Shown here: positions 44,871 through 57,721 of the stretch, piece by piece
Numbering within the stretch: the first letter of the stretch is position 1
Layout: every line of letters begins with the position of its first letter
Made by a program: the position numbers and the translations under genes
Notes under the pieces: generated by a model
Told to the model about the DNA's origin: nothing
What the model saw: only the letters and a program-made list of their open reading frames with translations
Databases searched by the model: none
Assembly (NCBI GenBank): GCA_023935145.1
Contig: CM043702.1
Span: 101,380,588 to 101,444,587, forward strand
DNA length: 64,000 bases
Direction of reading: 5' to 3'
Origin: Bretschneidera sinensis
Taxonomy: Eukaryota > Streptophyta > Magnoliopsida > Brassicales > Akaniaceae

Positions 44871-45590
44871 TCTAAACCATCTTTAGCAAAAAAATTTGGA
44901 AGCAACTTATCAAGAACATAGACTATTTTCCCAAAATTGAGAATGATTCTCAAATTTTTTGGTCAATCTAGGAGATTAGAATAGACAATCTGTTTGCATC
45001 AATTATGGATGATAGTGGGTTTAGTCATTATGATCTATGATTTAACAAAAGATAAAATTTGCATCTATTCATTTTATTAAATACCATAAAGATTTGGTCT
45101 TCAATCTAAATCGTGCCTCCCACTATTATTTTCGATTCCCACAACCCTCAATGTGAAAAGTAGAAAACCTCTTTGGAATGTTTCTTAGTGGGGAATGAGA
45201 TTCTATCACTTGTACATTATTACCTTATGATAGCGCAAAAAATCACAATGCACTTGATTGGTAGATAACTTTATCAATTGCATCTCATGCAATTCTCAAT
45301 CATCATTTAGCCTCTAAATGCATATAACCTCACAAGTATAAATTAATGATATAACCTTTATAGTAGAGCAACACATTTATATCATTTGTTTACCTCCTGT
45401 ACATCATATATTTTAACAGCCAATATCATTTTCCTATTGGTGTAAACCTTATGGTAGTGCGACAAATTTACATACATAAGAAACTTCGCATATTTACTAT
45501 AACGGTGGAAGGCTGTGAACAATTATTTCTAATAATTTTTGTTTCCAACTAAATATTATTTTTGTTTCTGCATGAAGGATTGAGGTCTTT
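44871..45590. other. Unassigned sequence next to gag relic G
   Basis: Repeated words CCTTATGATAGYGC, CCTTTATAGTAGAGC and CCTTATGGTAGTGC spaced about 120 bp apart suggest an old LTR-like or tandem structure. No coding seen. Confidence 0.35.
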
Positions 45591-45592
45591 AC

Positions 45593-45604
45593 GTTTTGAT
45601 ATCA
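45593..45604 (-). promoter_or_regulatory. Possible decayed PBS of relic G
   Basis: Complement TGATATCAAAAC differs from TGGTATCAGAGC only by G to A changes at three positions. Confidence 0.4.
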
Positions 45605-45607
45605 TCA

Positions 45608-46702
45608 TATAACATGAATAAAATGCATATTGAAGCATATAATCAAATCACATGCATATATATATATATATATATATATATGGATCGCTATAAACTTTCT
45701 AAGCATGATTTACTTGACCCAATTAAGTAAATCACTTAGAAAACTCTAAGTACTTATCACATGAATATATCCAATAAATTTATTAGTCTTCAATCTGCAA
45801 ATGGTCCACCATGCTTCCTTGTGCAATCATTGATTCGCCTCACTAAATTCCTATCTAACTCTAAATAATTTTACATACATCAAATATATATAAGAAACCT
45901 TTATCACAAGTCAAGAGGAATTACAATGGAGGGAGATAGAAATTTGCATTGAGATAAATAAAAGAAAGAGAGGTATTAAAAACCTCATTTGAAATTAAAT
46001 AATCATAAATAACACTAACAAGTTCAACCAATTACTAAGATATAGGTCAAATAGTCATCCACTCATACAATCAAATTGCATAATAAACAAAATTATTTAT
46101 ATTCTAGTTATGGCCTTCATTATTAGATTACATTGCTAATCCCATTAGGTTATCAAATACTTGATTCCTTGTTGAATTAGAATTCATAATTCCAACGAAA
46201 AAATGATTTTTGAGTTTCGATTCCTAATTAAACTCCAATTTCTTAAAATTCTATTCCAAAATTAAAAAGTGTAATTTATAAAATAAAAAAATCATTTATT
46301 TATTTGAGTAAAATTTAGGTTTCAAACTTCAAGTCAAACTGAATTTGGAATCTTAAGAACAAGTAAAAATAGTGAATTTTCAAAAGGCCCATTTTTGCTG
46401 ATTTTCCATTGGGTAATCGACTACAAAGAAGGATAGTCGACTACACAAAGTCTCTCTTGTAAAATTTCATCTAGTTTGAAGGGGCTAGTCGACTACCTCC
46501 CAATGGTAGTTGATGAGCACTTGATGCTAAAGACTTTTTCACACAATTTCTCGCGCTTTTAATCCCCAAAACAATTCCTTTTGATACCAAAGCATATTTT
46601 TTATCATCCAAATCATTTGTAACAATATCTATTGATTTAATATGTTTCAAAAACATTAGACAACAAATTTATTATCATTTTATGATAACAAATAATTCAA
46701 CA
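45608..46702 (-). repeat. Possible LTR of relic G
   Basis: Bounded by the decayed PBS on the left and by TGTTGAATTATTTG in minus sense at 46702. The latter resembles the start of SIRE-type LTRs. It includes an (AT)n run (45656-45681) and three TAGTCGACTA-type palindromes at about 46425-46498. The second LTR was not found, so the call is tentative. Confidence 0.4.
46418..46515. repeat. GTAGTCGACTAC-type palindromes
   Basis: Sites GTAATCGACTAC, ATAGTCGACTAC, CTAGTCGACTAC and a decayed GTAGTTGATGAG. The core TAGTCGACTA differs from element B's CCAGTCGACTGG in the outer bases only. Confidence 0.7.
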
Positions 46703-46846
46703 ACTCTTTCTTTAATTTTCTTGACTTATGTTTATAAACCCAAATCTAACTTTTAGATTTTGAAATTGCAATCTCAAGAATTTAAAGATTAGATTTTTAA
46801 AGCCATACCAATTGTGTTAAGCTCATTCTAATAATTCATAAAGTTG

Positions 46847-48420
46847 GCCCTGATATGACTATAAATCTACCAACATAGAATACGCAGTGAAATTTCAATT
46901 TTTTTTAAATTATGTCAATAAACTTCCACCAAGATATTCTCTAAGAATTTATTAGAATGGATATAATTAATATCCATGCAAGGTTAGAGATTTATTCCTC
47001 ACATTAATGCAAATTCTTGTTAATCCTTTGGAGACAAGTTCACATGTCGTTCATGTACTCGACCTCATTGTGTATCCACACGATTAACATGAACTAGAGA
47101 TCTATAATTGAGGTGACTGAAAATTATGGAGTGCTAGCTCTTTGGTATTTTCAGCTAAGGCTTGTAGAGAGAGTTTTAGATCTGATCTCAAAACACAAAT
47201 TGTCATAATTAGGGTTTCTATCAAATAGAAGCCCTATTTATATAGAACGTTACTCCTAAAGGCTCTAGGATTTTAGAATTGCAATTAGACCTTTGGGTTT
47301 AATTTAATTCCTAAAAATCTCTCTATTTGTTCCTTAATTTCTCTATTCTTAAAATTTCCCTATTGTGTTTGACTCATTAGGTTCAATATTGCACTAGCAG
47401 TAGCTCATGACTTTTAGGTAACAATTGGATCTTATCTAATTAATATAAACTCATTTTATTTTAATTCTGACTAAACTCTTTTTAATTCTACTTTTATTTT
47501 AGAATTAATTATAATTACTTCTTAACGACTTTTATAAGGCATGATTGATACTTAACAATATGTTTTGACTACCTAGGAAATATGAATTAATGTGATTCTT
47601 TCTGTTTTCAGTTATCGTACAATTTATTCCTTCTATCATGCAATGTCCCTGATTAAACCAAAGGTACAAAATTATTATTAAACCTTATTATTAAATCATA
47701 TATATCTTGATCTCAAGTCCAAAACTTAAATGGTGAAATTAGAAACTCCTTTCAAATTTCCACCCCACCATGGCCAAAGAATTTCCAAGTTATGACTTAA
47801 TCAAATCACACAGGACATTTTATTTCTTTTTCCTGAGAATGATAGACCTTCTATTGTACACTCACATACCTCAATGCATAAGTGGTCATACCAAATTACT
47901 ACATTTATGTGGCCCATGTTTAGAACCACATTTTAATAGCATCAAAGCATGATGACTAATAGCCAGTAAAATGTCCATTAGGAATTTTTTAGTCGAGTCA
48001 GCTTGATGTACTTGTTCTATAACAAGAAACTACATAACTTATTTTAGTGTCTAATACACCAGTGACCTTGAGATCAATCACACTCAACTCCTTGAGGAAA
48101 CATAGTGTGTACTAATATATTCAGATTCACTAATGCCCTTTTTAGTAATCCTGTTATTAGGAAAATTTAAGAATAAAGCTTATGGAAATACATCTCATTA
48201 GCATGATCTCATCATAGTGTTTATTTCCATTGCTCTTAATTTATGGGTTTTATCATGTAATGCACATGTAGTGACTTGTAATGAACATGACAAATAAGAT
48301 AATTTCCATAATTAGTATTTATTGCCAATAGATAAATAAATTTAATTATAAATAACTTACCCGTAACATCAAATGTTATTGGTTTGCTGGGCATACTACA
48401 ATCAATCTCATCCAAACAAT
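46847..48420 (-). repeat. Relic H: possible copia LTR with TATA
   Basis: GCCCTGATATGA at 46847-46858 resembles a minus-strand PBS (GCTCTGATACCA on plus). To its right, CTATTTATATAG at 47239-47250 is TATA-like on the minus strand, followed on that strand by an R-U5-like stretch. The right end is near 48420, next to the T2 LTR. No coding found. The frame 47770-47952 is not supported. Confidence 0.3.
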
Positions 48421-48428
48421 TATTAATT

Positions 48429-51236
48429 TGTAGACACCCAATTTTGTACCATTTGATACATGATAATCTATCTTCTTGGAACTCTATGAAATCACAAAAT
48501 ATGATGAGTTTTCGCATGTGATTAAGGTTCATTCCTCACTAAGTTCAATTTCTTACCATCTTAAGGGTAGATTGATACAAGAGAATAGGATAATTCTTAA
48601 GTCACAAAAGATGACTTCAACAAAATACCAATTTTCACTATGGGTCTTACCATAAACCATAAACCATAATGTTTTTTATCCATAAACTAGAGAACTTGTC
48701 ATTCTCCATATCAATAGAACTTTTAATTATCTTTCCAACAATATATCAAGGGTCTTGATCCAATAAAATATGAGTGAGAACTTATTTTTTTTACCGAAAC
48801 ATCTCTGAAACAGACCAATTTTAGTGGTTCAGACCTCATTTAAAATTGATGATGAATATGAGCTTCAAACCACTTGGAATTAAAAAAAAAAAAAAAAAAA
48901 AACTCCTTAAGATTTCTAGAAACTCAAAGAATAGACCCTAACTTGTCATGATGAGTGAGAACAACCCTTTTTAAATCAAGGTCTAGAATCTACCTCTTTT
49001 CCTAATTAGTACGAGAATTCAATTTGGAAAGTCACCAAACGCTTACCTTTTCTCTCTAGGAAGACCAAAGTCTATTCCTAACTCTAATAGAATCTTCTAA
49101 TCCATATAAATAATCCTCTTAACTATACGTAGGGAATCATTTTCTGCACTTTTTAATCTACACACAAACTCTAAAGAATTAACAACAATTTTCAGATTTT
49201 TGCCTTCTCCAACACCATAACATAAATCCTAACTTCCAAGAACTCATATAACATTAAAATGTTCCCCAAATTGATATCTTCCATCAAGAAGGTATTATTT
49301 TGGTGTTTCATTAATCTTTTGACTAAAGTAAGCGACGAACGATGCTCGGTTTGTTTTTTAATCAATCGTCAAGCAACAATGTCTTCTCGAGAGTTACATG
49401 GAGACAAGCACTAAATCTCAGTGATGAAGAATATTTTCCCACCTCTTTATCTCGTGTATACATACTCAAGGAAGATCCAAAGAGCTAACTTGGTGATATT
49501 CTTAATAGTTCTACACACGATTAAGGTATAAACTCGAGTAAACTCCCTTGCATATCTCTCTTATTATTTTTCTATCTAGTTTAATTTAAATCACTCATTT
49601 CTCTTATTAATACATGTTTAAGTTTTCTTTTAAGATCTAAATCTATCCATATTGATTGGTTAAGTATATTTTATTGTTATTTTAACTGAAAACTTGTTGA
49701 TTTGAGTGTTATAATAAAAACCCCAAAGCCATAAAACTACATTTTGAGCCACTTTCTGGTCTTCACTTTAAAGTGGTAGTTCATAGTTGGCCAAAACATT
49801 GAAGTGGTGGCTTGGTCTATCCTCCACTTCAAATTTTCAATCAAACTCTAATTTTTTCCCTTTTCATTTGTTTTTTTTTTCTTTTCAATTTGTTTCTTTT
49901 GATATATTTACATGTTTGTATGACTGTTAACATATTTCAATGGCTCATATGAAATCTAGAAAATCTATGATTATATGATCTATGGTTCATCATGCATTTA
50001 TACTATTTTTTTATTTATATCTAAGTCTGTGCTTGATTATATTCCCTTACATATTCTCTTTGCTTTGATTGACTCTTAAATCATTATCATGATATTTCTA
50101 GGATAAATTATGATTATTTAAATTTGTTTAGTTTTTGTTCTAATGCATGATCACATGTTTTCTTTCTTCGATTAGGAGTTTTTGTGTTAAACCCTAGTTC
50201 TCCATGACTTATATGATGTGCTCTTTATTTGTTTATCCTTGATCAAACACTTGCTTAAAATGAAATAAGCTACTATTTTATATTGATAATGCATGATAAA
50301 GCTATTGCACTATTATGATTTTCACATATCTTGCTCATTTATGCTTGGACTTTGATTGATAACATACATATACTTGCATATTGGAATTATGTGTGATCTT
50401 GTTTGGATAAATTGATGAGATTTGATGATTTTACATGCATTATTTATGAGAATAGTTGTTAGCCTTATTTATTTATTTATTATTCATAGATGGATGAATG
50501 AAGTCACTTTACCTATTTTATACTTGCTATCGATGAATGTATTTAGTTTTATGTAATATTGAATGGTTCACTCTACTACCACTCTTATTTAAGTTTATGC
50601 AATTTAATTTGGGTTTGTAATGTCGTAGTTAGGTGATTTTTATGTAACTTTATTTCAGAGATGTAACGCCGTGGTTAGGCAATTTGTATTTATTTTATCT
50701 CTTTCATTTATTTTTGGGGATGTAAGCAATTGTTTGTTGCCTTTTAATTTGCGCAATTTCTAATGTAATCACTTTTTATTTTCTCGCACTTTAACTACTA
50801 TAGATGGCTTATTTTTTATATTACATGATCATAATTTGTGTGTGCTCCCATGTTGATTATGTGCTTTCTTGAACATTTAAATAAAAATTAATAATTCATT
50901 AATAATTAATGCATATAAAAATAACCCATTTAAAATGCAAGAATCGGGGCTAGACCCCTTATGGTCTAGGTGTGTATGGGGTGCTCGCTTGTGACCTTCC
51001 CACTGTGTACCCATTCTTTAGATCCATGAATCTAGATCATCAATTTACCAGTGACTAGAGGTTTTTGAGGAGTGGCGACTCTTCGATTTGATTATACATC
51101 AATGGTCTTATGCGGTTGGCACGTCCCTTGAGACCCCTTTGGATAATCTATTGAGGAGAAGCTATATCCCTTTGAGTTATCCCATATTATATGCTCATAT
51201 CAGAGTGGTGACCATGAGGTACCATCTCGTATCCCA
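48429..51236 (+). repeat. T2: Tat/Ogre-like LTR
   Basis: Begins TGTAGACACCCAATTTTG, a typical start for this lineage, and ends before a Tat-type PBS; 2.8 kb. Near the end: GACTAGAGG, GGAGTGGCGACTCTTCG and GGCACGTCCCTTGAG words known from Tat LTR ends. An A run lies at 48883-48902. Confidence 0.75.
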
Positions 51237-51240
51237 TGGT

Positions 51241-51258
51241 TGGCTACTCCACTAGGGA
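51241..51258 (+). promoter_or_regulatory. Primer-binding site of T2
   Basis: TGGCTACTCCACTAGGGA, two or three changes from the Tat form TGGCGACTCC-CTGGGGA. Confidence 0.72.
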
Positions 51259-52584
51259 GATTAAACCTAAAATTGCATTAAAATGAATCTTTTATAATTA
51301 TTTATTAATTCTATTATATTTTACCCCCTCTTACATATACTTCTCTATCAAGTCCAATTCTATGAAACCCCTTAGGTAGGATGAAATGGGGCATAAGTGT
51401 CCATTCAATGCCAAGACATAACCCACATAGTCCCTCTACCCCATGAAAGCCGTGAAGTCCATTCAATGACTTACGCCATGGGATTATCAAGTATCGTTTG
51501 ACTTCATTGGAAATGCTGCCAACTTGGAAGGTATATAGGGATTTCTATGTCATGGTGGTACCAACCTAGATGTACCTTGTCTAGATGTGCCATAGAGTCA
51601 ATACATGATCCAACACCTATAACATTGTTTGCTTGCCTTGAATGAGCATGTGTTAGCATGCTGTTTGATCATCCATTTATCGAATGAACTTAAAGGACTA
51701 AACACCTATAATTGGAAGAACTTGAAGAATTAACCACATGGGTTTGCTTATATGAAAACTTTCTTTTCACACATGATCATGCATCTTATGCATCATTTTT
51801 CTAGACATTCTTGACATGATTGATTTGCTTGATTGTTCTATGCTCATGTGAGATTTCTTTCATTCTTGTGAACCCTTATTTTGTCATATTGCTTATTAGG
51901 CCTAATCATAAATCTAGCATTCCAATTTATATGCTCACTTTCCATACTCATGTGGATATATTGTTTATCATCCTTATATGCTCTACTCTTGTGTAAATAT
52001 GTGTTGCATTTGACCTAGGCACATTAAATAGGTATGCTTAACTTGAGTGTATTACTTCTGTATGACATGTAAAATAGTGAAACCTTTTGTTATTGCATTC
52101 AAGTAGTGAATCTAAGGGCATAATTTATATCTTTATATTCATGTTGTAATAAGACTAAGACTCCTTGTCGTTTCTCATCAAGCCTTTCCTTCATCTGAGT
52201 GATTCATTAGAATCAAAGTGAAACACAAATAAGGTTAAATGCACGAATCACCATAAAATAACCTTACCTCATGTTTGATTGCATACTTTACATGTGTGCT
52301 CAATGTGGATGCTTGACTTTAACAAAAACATGTTGGTCTCAATGTGAATGAACATGATTAAAATAATGCATGAACATGTGTTTGGAATGAAGAATGTCAT
52401 CAACTTCTTTGCATGAATCATGAACACATGTGCTTAATTGTCTTAGATTACATAAAAAAGATAAAACAAGATGATTTTATTATGTAAGAGTTACATGTGA
52501 AAAACTTCTAAGAAATATGAGCTTGAAAGATAAATGACTGCATGAATGATCTTTTAAAGTGAAACTTGATCAATTTCATAAACT
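51259..52584. other. T2 leader, non-coding
   Basis: Follows the PBS and has no coding frame. GATTG/CATG-rich, with loose repeats of CATGTGTTTG and ATGAACATG words. It is cut at about 52584 by the inverted U3 fragment. Confidence 0.5.
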
Positions 52585-52604
52585 TAATTTCTAAATGGCC
52601 AGTC

Positions 52605-52609
52605 ACTGG
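52605..52609 (+). repeat. TSD of F copy 2, left (ACTGG)
   Basis: Repeated at 58630-58634. Removing the element restores the interrupted U3 fragment exactly as seen at 22930-22950. Confidence 0.92.
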
Positions 52610-53496
52610 TGTTAGAAATCACCTTCAAGATGCCTAGGTGGTGATCTTCCGAAAACCCAAGTCTAGAATGACTTGTAATGAACAAAAACAAAACCAATCA
52701 AAGAAAGAACACAAGCAATTGTTTTCGAGGTTCGGCAAGTGCCTACGTCCCCGTGAGCTACTCTGAGCTCTCTGTACTAAATCAATGAGTTCTTACAATT
52801 ACAGCAACACCTCCTCAAGAACCCTCTTGTTCTTGATACATGAAAGAAGAGAAAAGAAAGAGATAAGATTTAAGTGTTTCCCTAGAATTTTCCCTAAGAA
52901 AATTCCAATTACAAAGCCCTTGAACCCTTCTTCTTGTATGCTCTCTCTCAAAGCCAGCCACTCTTGAATGAGATCTATTCCAGTGCCTCTCTTGTGTTTT
53001 GTGTCTTTGCACTCTCACACTAGCACTTGAATTCTCTTGTATGATGATGATCTCTCTTTGATTGAAGCTAGATGACCCTTTATATAGTGCACCAATTTCT
53101 TGAACCAATCTTTGAGACCTATTTCAACCCTTAGATCTCAAGAACCAAAGACTCATGGCTCTCTAAGAGTCTAAGTGAACCTGTGCATTTTAACCAAGTC
53201 CCACTCACCATCACAAGGTGCTGATTAAATGGTGTCAGGTGTGTCTTCATGTCGCGGCTCAGAACAGGGTATGTCGCGGCTCAGAAGGGGGAGACTTGCT
53301 GTCTTACTGGAGGTCGAAGCTTGGGTGGGCTATGCTGCAGCGCATAGGCCCGTGCCATGACATGCACACCATCCTTAACTTCTAGACTTTCTGCTGGCCG
53401 TGACGTACACTCCTTGTGCTGCGGCGCCAAGACTTGATGCTGAAGCTGCTGAACCTTCACTCTTCCAACCGTTTAATCCTTAGATAAATACCAACA
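52610..53496 (-). repeat. 3' LTR of F copy 2
   Basis: TGTTAG to CCAACA, 887 bp. TATA on minus sense at about 53079-53087. It pairs with 57722-58629. Confidence 0.92.
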
Positions 53497-53512
53497 ATCT
53501 CTACCTTTGTCT
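53497..53512 (-). promoter_or_regulatory. Polypurine tract of F copy 2
   Basis: Minus strand reads ACAAAGGTAGAGAT directly next to the LTR start. Confidence 0.75.
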
Positions 53513-53645
53513 AAGCTATTAAACTCGAACCCATTATGCAGAGAACTCAAGATCCAAACTCAACATGAGTCACCATATCAACCGACTCCAATCCTAAGAA
53601 GTCCAAGGCCATGATTTAACTTGCTTAGAGGTAGAACTTTAGTAC

Positions 53646-54119
53646 CTAAATTTGCAGGATTTTCTTCTGTGGCCACTTTGTCCACATGAATGCATCCTTC
53701 CGTAACATTTTCCCTAATGAAATGATACCAACATCCATATGCTTTGTCCTCTCATGGAACACTAGATTCTTACACAAATGCAACGCACTTTGACGATCCG
53801 AATACACCACCACCTGCTCTTTTAGGACCTTCAACTGTTCCAACAACCCTTTGCACCACATAGCCTCTTTAATGGCTTCCGTTGCTGGTATGTATTCTGC
53901 CTCAGTTATTGAGAGTGCTACCAGCAGCTGCAACTGAGCCTTCCAACTTATACAACATCCGTTTAAGTTGAAGAAGTAGGGGGTAATCGATCTTCTTTTA
54001 TCCCGGTCTACTCCATAGTCTGAATCAGCATAACCCTCTAGACAGATGGACTTACCCCTCTTCTCATAAACCAGCCCCACATCTGAGCATCCCTTCAAGT
54101 ACCTCAGCAACCACTTCAT
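53646..54119 (-). pseudogene. F copy 2 RNase H
   Basis: 157-codon frame: MKWLLRYLKGCSDVGLVYEK, GYADSDYGVDRDKRRS (first Asp), ALSITEAEYIPATEAIKE (Glu), VVYSDRQSALHLCKN (second Asp), then HERTKHMDV. The copia RNase H order is intact. The last residues before the stop are shifted relative to the usual DMLTKPL end. Confidence 0.85.
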
Positions 54120-55362
54120 CCCAAGCTACTGCTCCTTTCTGGGATTACTCATAAACCTGCTGAGAACACTTATTGAATGAGCAATGTCGGGTTTAGGGCT
54201 TACCATGGTGAACATTACAGATCCAACCGCACTCGAGTAAGGGACCTTTTCCATTTCCTTCTTCTCCTTATCCGTTCTAGAACATTGATTGCTGGAGAAC
54301 TTGAAATGCTAAGCAAGGGGAATCTTCACTGGTTTACTATCTTCCATAGAAAACTTAGATATCATCTTTTCTATATAGGAAGATTGAGAAACCTTCAACC
54401 TATTTCTCTCTTTTTCCCGGATTATGCTCATCCCAAGGATGTTCTGTGTATGGCCAAGATCCTTCATCTCAAACTCCGAACTGAGTTGAGACTTCAACTT
54501 TTTTATCCTCTCCCTGCTATTCCCAACCAGCAGCATATCATCAACATAGATGAGGATAATCACCATTTCCTCCACCTTGTGCCCCTTGTAGTACAAGCAC
54601 GAATCATAGTAGCTTTTTATGAAACCCAAGCTAGTTATAAAGGAATCAAACCTCTTATTCCATTGCCGAGGTGATTGCTTCAGGCCATAGAGAGATTTCT
54701 TCAATTGGTACACCAAATCTCCCTAGCTTCTTTCCTTATAGCCTTCAGGTTGCCTCATGTAGATGGTCTCATCATGCTCTCAATGTAAGAACACTGTCTT
54801 CACATTCATTTGCTCGATTTCCCAATTAAATTGGACCACCATTGCTAACACTATCCTTATCGTCTTGTATTTCACAACCGATGAGAATATTTCAGTGAAA
54901 TCATTGCCTTCTCTTTGTGTGAACCCTTTTGCCACTAGCATAGCCTTATACCGAACTTATCCCCTAGAGTGTTCCCTTCTTTGATCTTGTAAATCCATTT
55001 ACAATCCACAACTCTCTGTTTCTCTGGTTTAGGCACCAATTCCCAAGAGTTGTTCTTCCTCAAAAAATACATTTCTTCCTCCTAGCTAGCTACCATTTTG
55101 ATGAATCCGTACATTCCATGGCATCCATGTAAGTTTTTGGTTCAACCCCTCCTTCTGAATAAGAAGCTGCTACATTAGCATCCGCAAAACCATATCTTAA
55201 AGGTGGTCTGACCACCCTCCTTTCCCGGTCCCTTGTGAGCTGATAATCATTCTGATTTGTTGCATCATCCCCTTCTAGTTCAGCCTCCTCTTGAGTGTCT
55301 TGAGCTTAGCCTTCATCAATCGGCTCTACCTGGTTTGAACCCTCTTGCCTTCCTTGCTTTAC
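54120..55362 (-). pseudogene. F copy 2 reverse transcriptase
   Basis: Best frame 54309-54716: VYQLKKSLYGLKQSPRQWNK and IILIYVDDMLLVGNS with the catalytic YVDD, then EFEMKDLGHTQNILGM. The N-terminal half (54717-55362) is in pieces: NNSWELVPKPEKQRVVDCKW and KGSHKEK wording with shifts near 54960 and 54720. 54120-54308 holds the thumb region with stops. Confidence 0.8.
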
Positions 55363-56286
55363 CTAAACTGAATTTTCCTTGATGCTATGCTCCAAAAATA
55401 CCGGGCTGGTTTGCCCACTATCCCCTGCAGTGTTAGTTTTCTCCAAATAGGGAAATAACAATTCACTAAAAATGATATCCCTACTTATTACGAGTTTTGT
55501 TCCTTTTGGCTCTAAGAACCACAACCTATACCCCTTAACCCCATCACCATATCCTAGAAACACACATTTTCTAGACCTTGGGCTAAGTTTATCATCCTTT
55601 TGATGTGCAAACGCAGTACATCCAAAAGTCCTAAGGTTGCTTAACTCAGGGGGTTTCCCACTCCACATATCCTCGGGAGTCTTAAGGTCTAAAGCCCTAG
55701 AAGGTGATCTATTAACCAAATATACAGTAGTAGATACAACTTCCCCCCAAAAATATTTTGGTAAACTGGACCCAGTTAAAATGCACCTAACCTTTTCCAT
55801 AAGGGTCATCATCTTAACAACTCCATTTTGCTGAGGGGTTTTCACAATTGTTCTATGTCTTAGAATCCTATTTAACTCACAAAATTTATCAAAATCCTTA
55901 TTAAAAAATTCTAAGGCATTATCGGTTCTTAACACCTTAACTACCCTGCCTGTTTGAGTCTCTAGCAACTTTTTTCACACCATAAATTTATTCAAAGCAT
56001 CTGATTTATTTTTAAGCAAATAAACTCAAACCTTTCTAGAATAATCATCAATTAAAGATAGAAAGTAAAAATTACCTCCCTATGTTGGTATTCTTGCTGG
56101 TCCCCAAAGATCCATATGAATGTAGTCAAGAATGGATTTAGACTTGTGCACTCCGGTGTTGAAGCTGACCCGATGTTGCTTCCCAAGAACACAACATTCA
56201 CAAAAATCAAGTTTCTCTACCTTGTCACCACCAAGTAGACCATCCTTACTGGGAACTTGCAGGCCCTTTTCGCTTATATGTCCCAA
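55363..56286 (-). pseudogene. F copy 2 integrase
   Basis: Zinc domain tail at 56080-56286 (LDFCECCVLGKQHRVSF, then LDYIHMDLWGPA with the first Asp). Core at 55363-55968: VLRTDNALEFFNKDF with the second Asp, and TPQQNGVVKMMTLME, where the family has VVERMNRT; the third catalytic Glu is Lys here. Then MWSGKPPELSNLRTFGCTAF and CVFLGYGDGVKGYRLW. A shift separates the two frames near 55970-56080. Confidence 0.82.
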
Positions 56287-56295
56287 GCAATTGTG

Positions 56296-56736
56296 CTAAA
56301 GAACTGCCTTATCCATCTCAGCCATCAAGCTTATTGCTTGATCCATGATTTTTGTCTCTCCGATCATCTCATAGAGACCATCCCTTATTGCTGCTTTGGT
56401 CACAATCAAAGATCCCTTGGTTACCTTCATCTTTCCTCCCTCTACTTTGTATGTGTACCCCATGAAATCTAGCTGCCCTAATGAGATCAAATTTCTTCTC
56501 AAATCTGAAAGATACCTCACATTCCACAATAGCCTTGTGACTCCATCAAACATCCTCAATTGGATGTCTCTTATCCCCCTCACTTGGAAAGAAGTATCAT
56601 TCCCCAAGAAAACCTTTCCATAATTGGTTTCCTTGAAATTCTTGAACCAATCCCTGTGAGGGCACATGTGATAAGTGCACCCAAAATCTAGGATCCATTT
56701 CTCACTGCCTTGTCTCCTACTCACATTTGAGCACAC
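56296..56736 (-). pseudogene. F copy 2 protease
   Basis: Residues 13-24 read WILDFGCTYHMC: the catalytic triplet is DFG where copy 1 has DTG, so the active site is mutated. The domain continues with GIRDIQLRMFDGVTR, LRRNLISLGQLD and ends before LWHNHLGHM, which is shifted out of frame. Confidence 0.82.
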
Positions 56737-57524
56737 AACAAGAACATCATCTTGCTGTTCTCCTTTGGCAACCGAAGCCTCTCTATTGTTGGTATGGCTT
56801 CTTCCTCTCTTATCCCATAACTTTTTCTTGGTTTGGAGTGCGCTCTCCCATGGCTTTGCCCTCTACCCTTTGGTTTATCTCGGTAGTTACCATAGATGCT
56901 ACTGCCATTCCGAGTTGTTGGTCTTCCTCTAACGAACAGCCTTTCTCCACTTGATGCTTCCCTCATCTTGGCTTTGAAATCATGAGCCCTTATAGCATTG
57001 ATCACAATTTCCTTAGTTAGTGTATCTCTTCCATATTCAATAGCATTAATAAAACTTTCAAAATAATCAAGAAGAGAATTCAATAACATAACAACCAATT
57101 GTTCATCCAGGAATGTTATACTACAACTAGCCAAATCTTGAACTAGTTTATTAAACACATCAAGATTATCTTGCAACTCTTTATTAGGATCCATTTCAAA
57201 AGCAAAGATTCATTTAAGAAGATAAATTTTATTAAGGAGAGTTTTGGTAAGAAACAACTCATCTAGTTTCTTCCATATAACAGCTGGATCTTTCGAATCC
57301 CACATTCTCTTTTGCACACTATCCGTCATGTGCAGAAAGATGGTGCTATATGCCATCTTCTTTATCTCAATCTGCTGGACCTCCATGATACTTGCTGGAA
57401 AATCATCATCTTCTCCAATAGCCAAGTCCACCTTTTGTTGCATAAGAACCGCTTTGATTTTCCACTTCTAAATGGAAAAGTCTTCCTTTCCATCAAACTT
57501 CTCAACAATGAAATTTGAACCCAT
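56721..57524 (-). pseudogene. F copy 2 gag
   Basis: Start at the ATG whose complement is 57522-57524, after the leader. A TAG near 57470 and a break near 57200 divide it; open parts are 57210-57443 and 56721-57194. It keeps the capsid core (IMEVQQIEIKKMAYSTIFLHM, then WKKLDELFLTKTL, DNLDVFNKLVQDLAS). The zinc knuckle seen in copy 1 is deleted: SKPRKSYGI continues into an altered frame. Confidence 0.8.
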
Positions 57525-57708
57525 CCTGCGGAGAAAATCTCAAGATTTATACAGCACCCACAATTGCTTTCCAACTTCTAAATCTCAAGCACCGTTCTTG
57601 AATCACCCTCAAGAACCCGATCAGATCTTGATCTCAGTACCGTTCTTGAATCACCCAAGAAGTTGACCTTTGATTCTTATCACATTGCTCCGATAACCAG
57701 CTGTACAA

Positions 57709-57720
57709 GCTCTGATACCA
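57709..57720 (-). promoter_or_regulatory. Primer-binding site of F copy 2
   Basis: Complement TGGTATCAGAGC, one base from the LTR. Confidence 0.92.
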
Positions 57721-57721
57721 C

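Noticed and set aside
48429..51236. T2 LTR as the missing 3' LTR of T1
   Set aside because: It is followed by its own PBS and leader, and minus-strand relics lie between T1 and it, so it is the 5' LTR of another copy.
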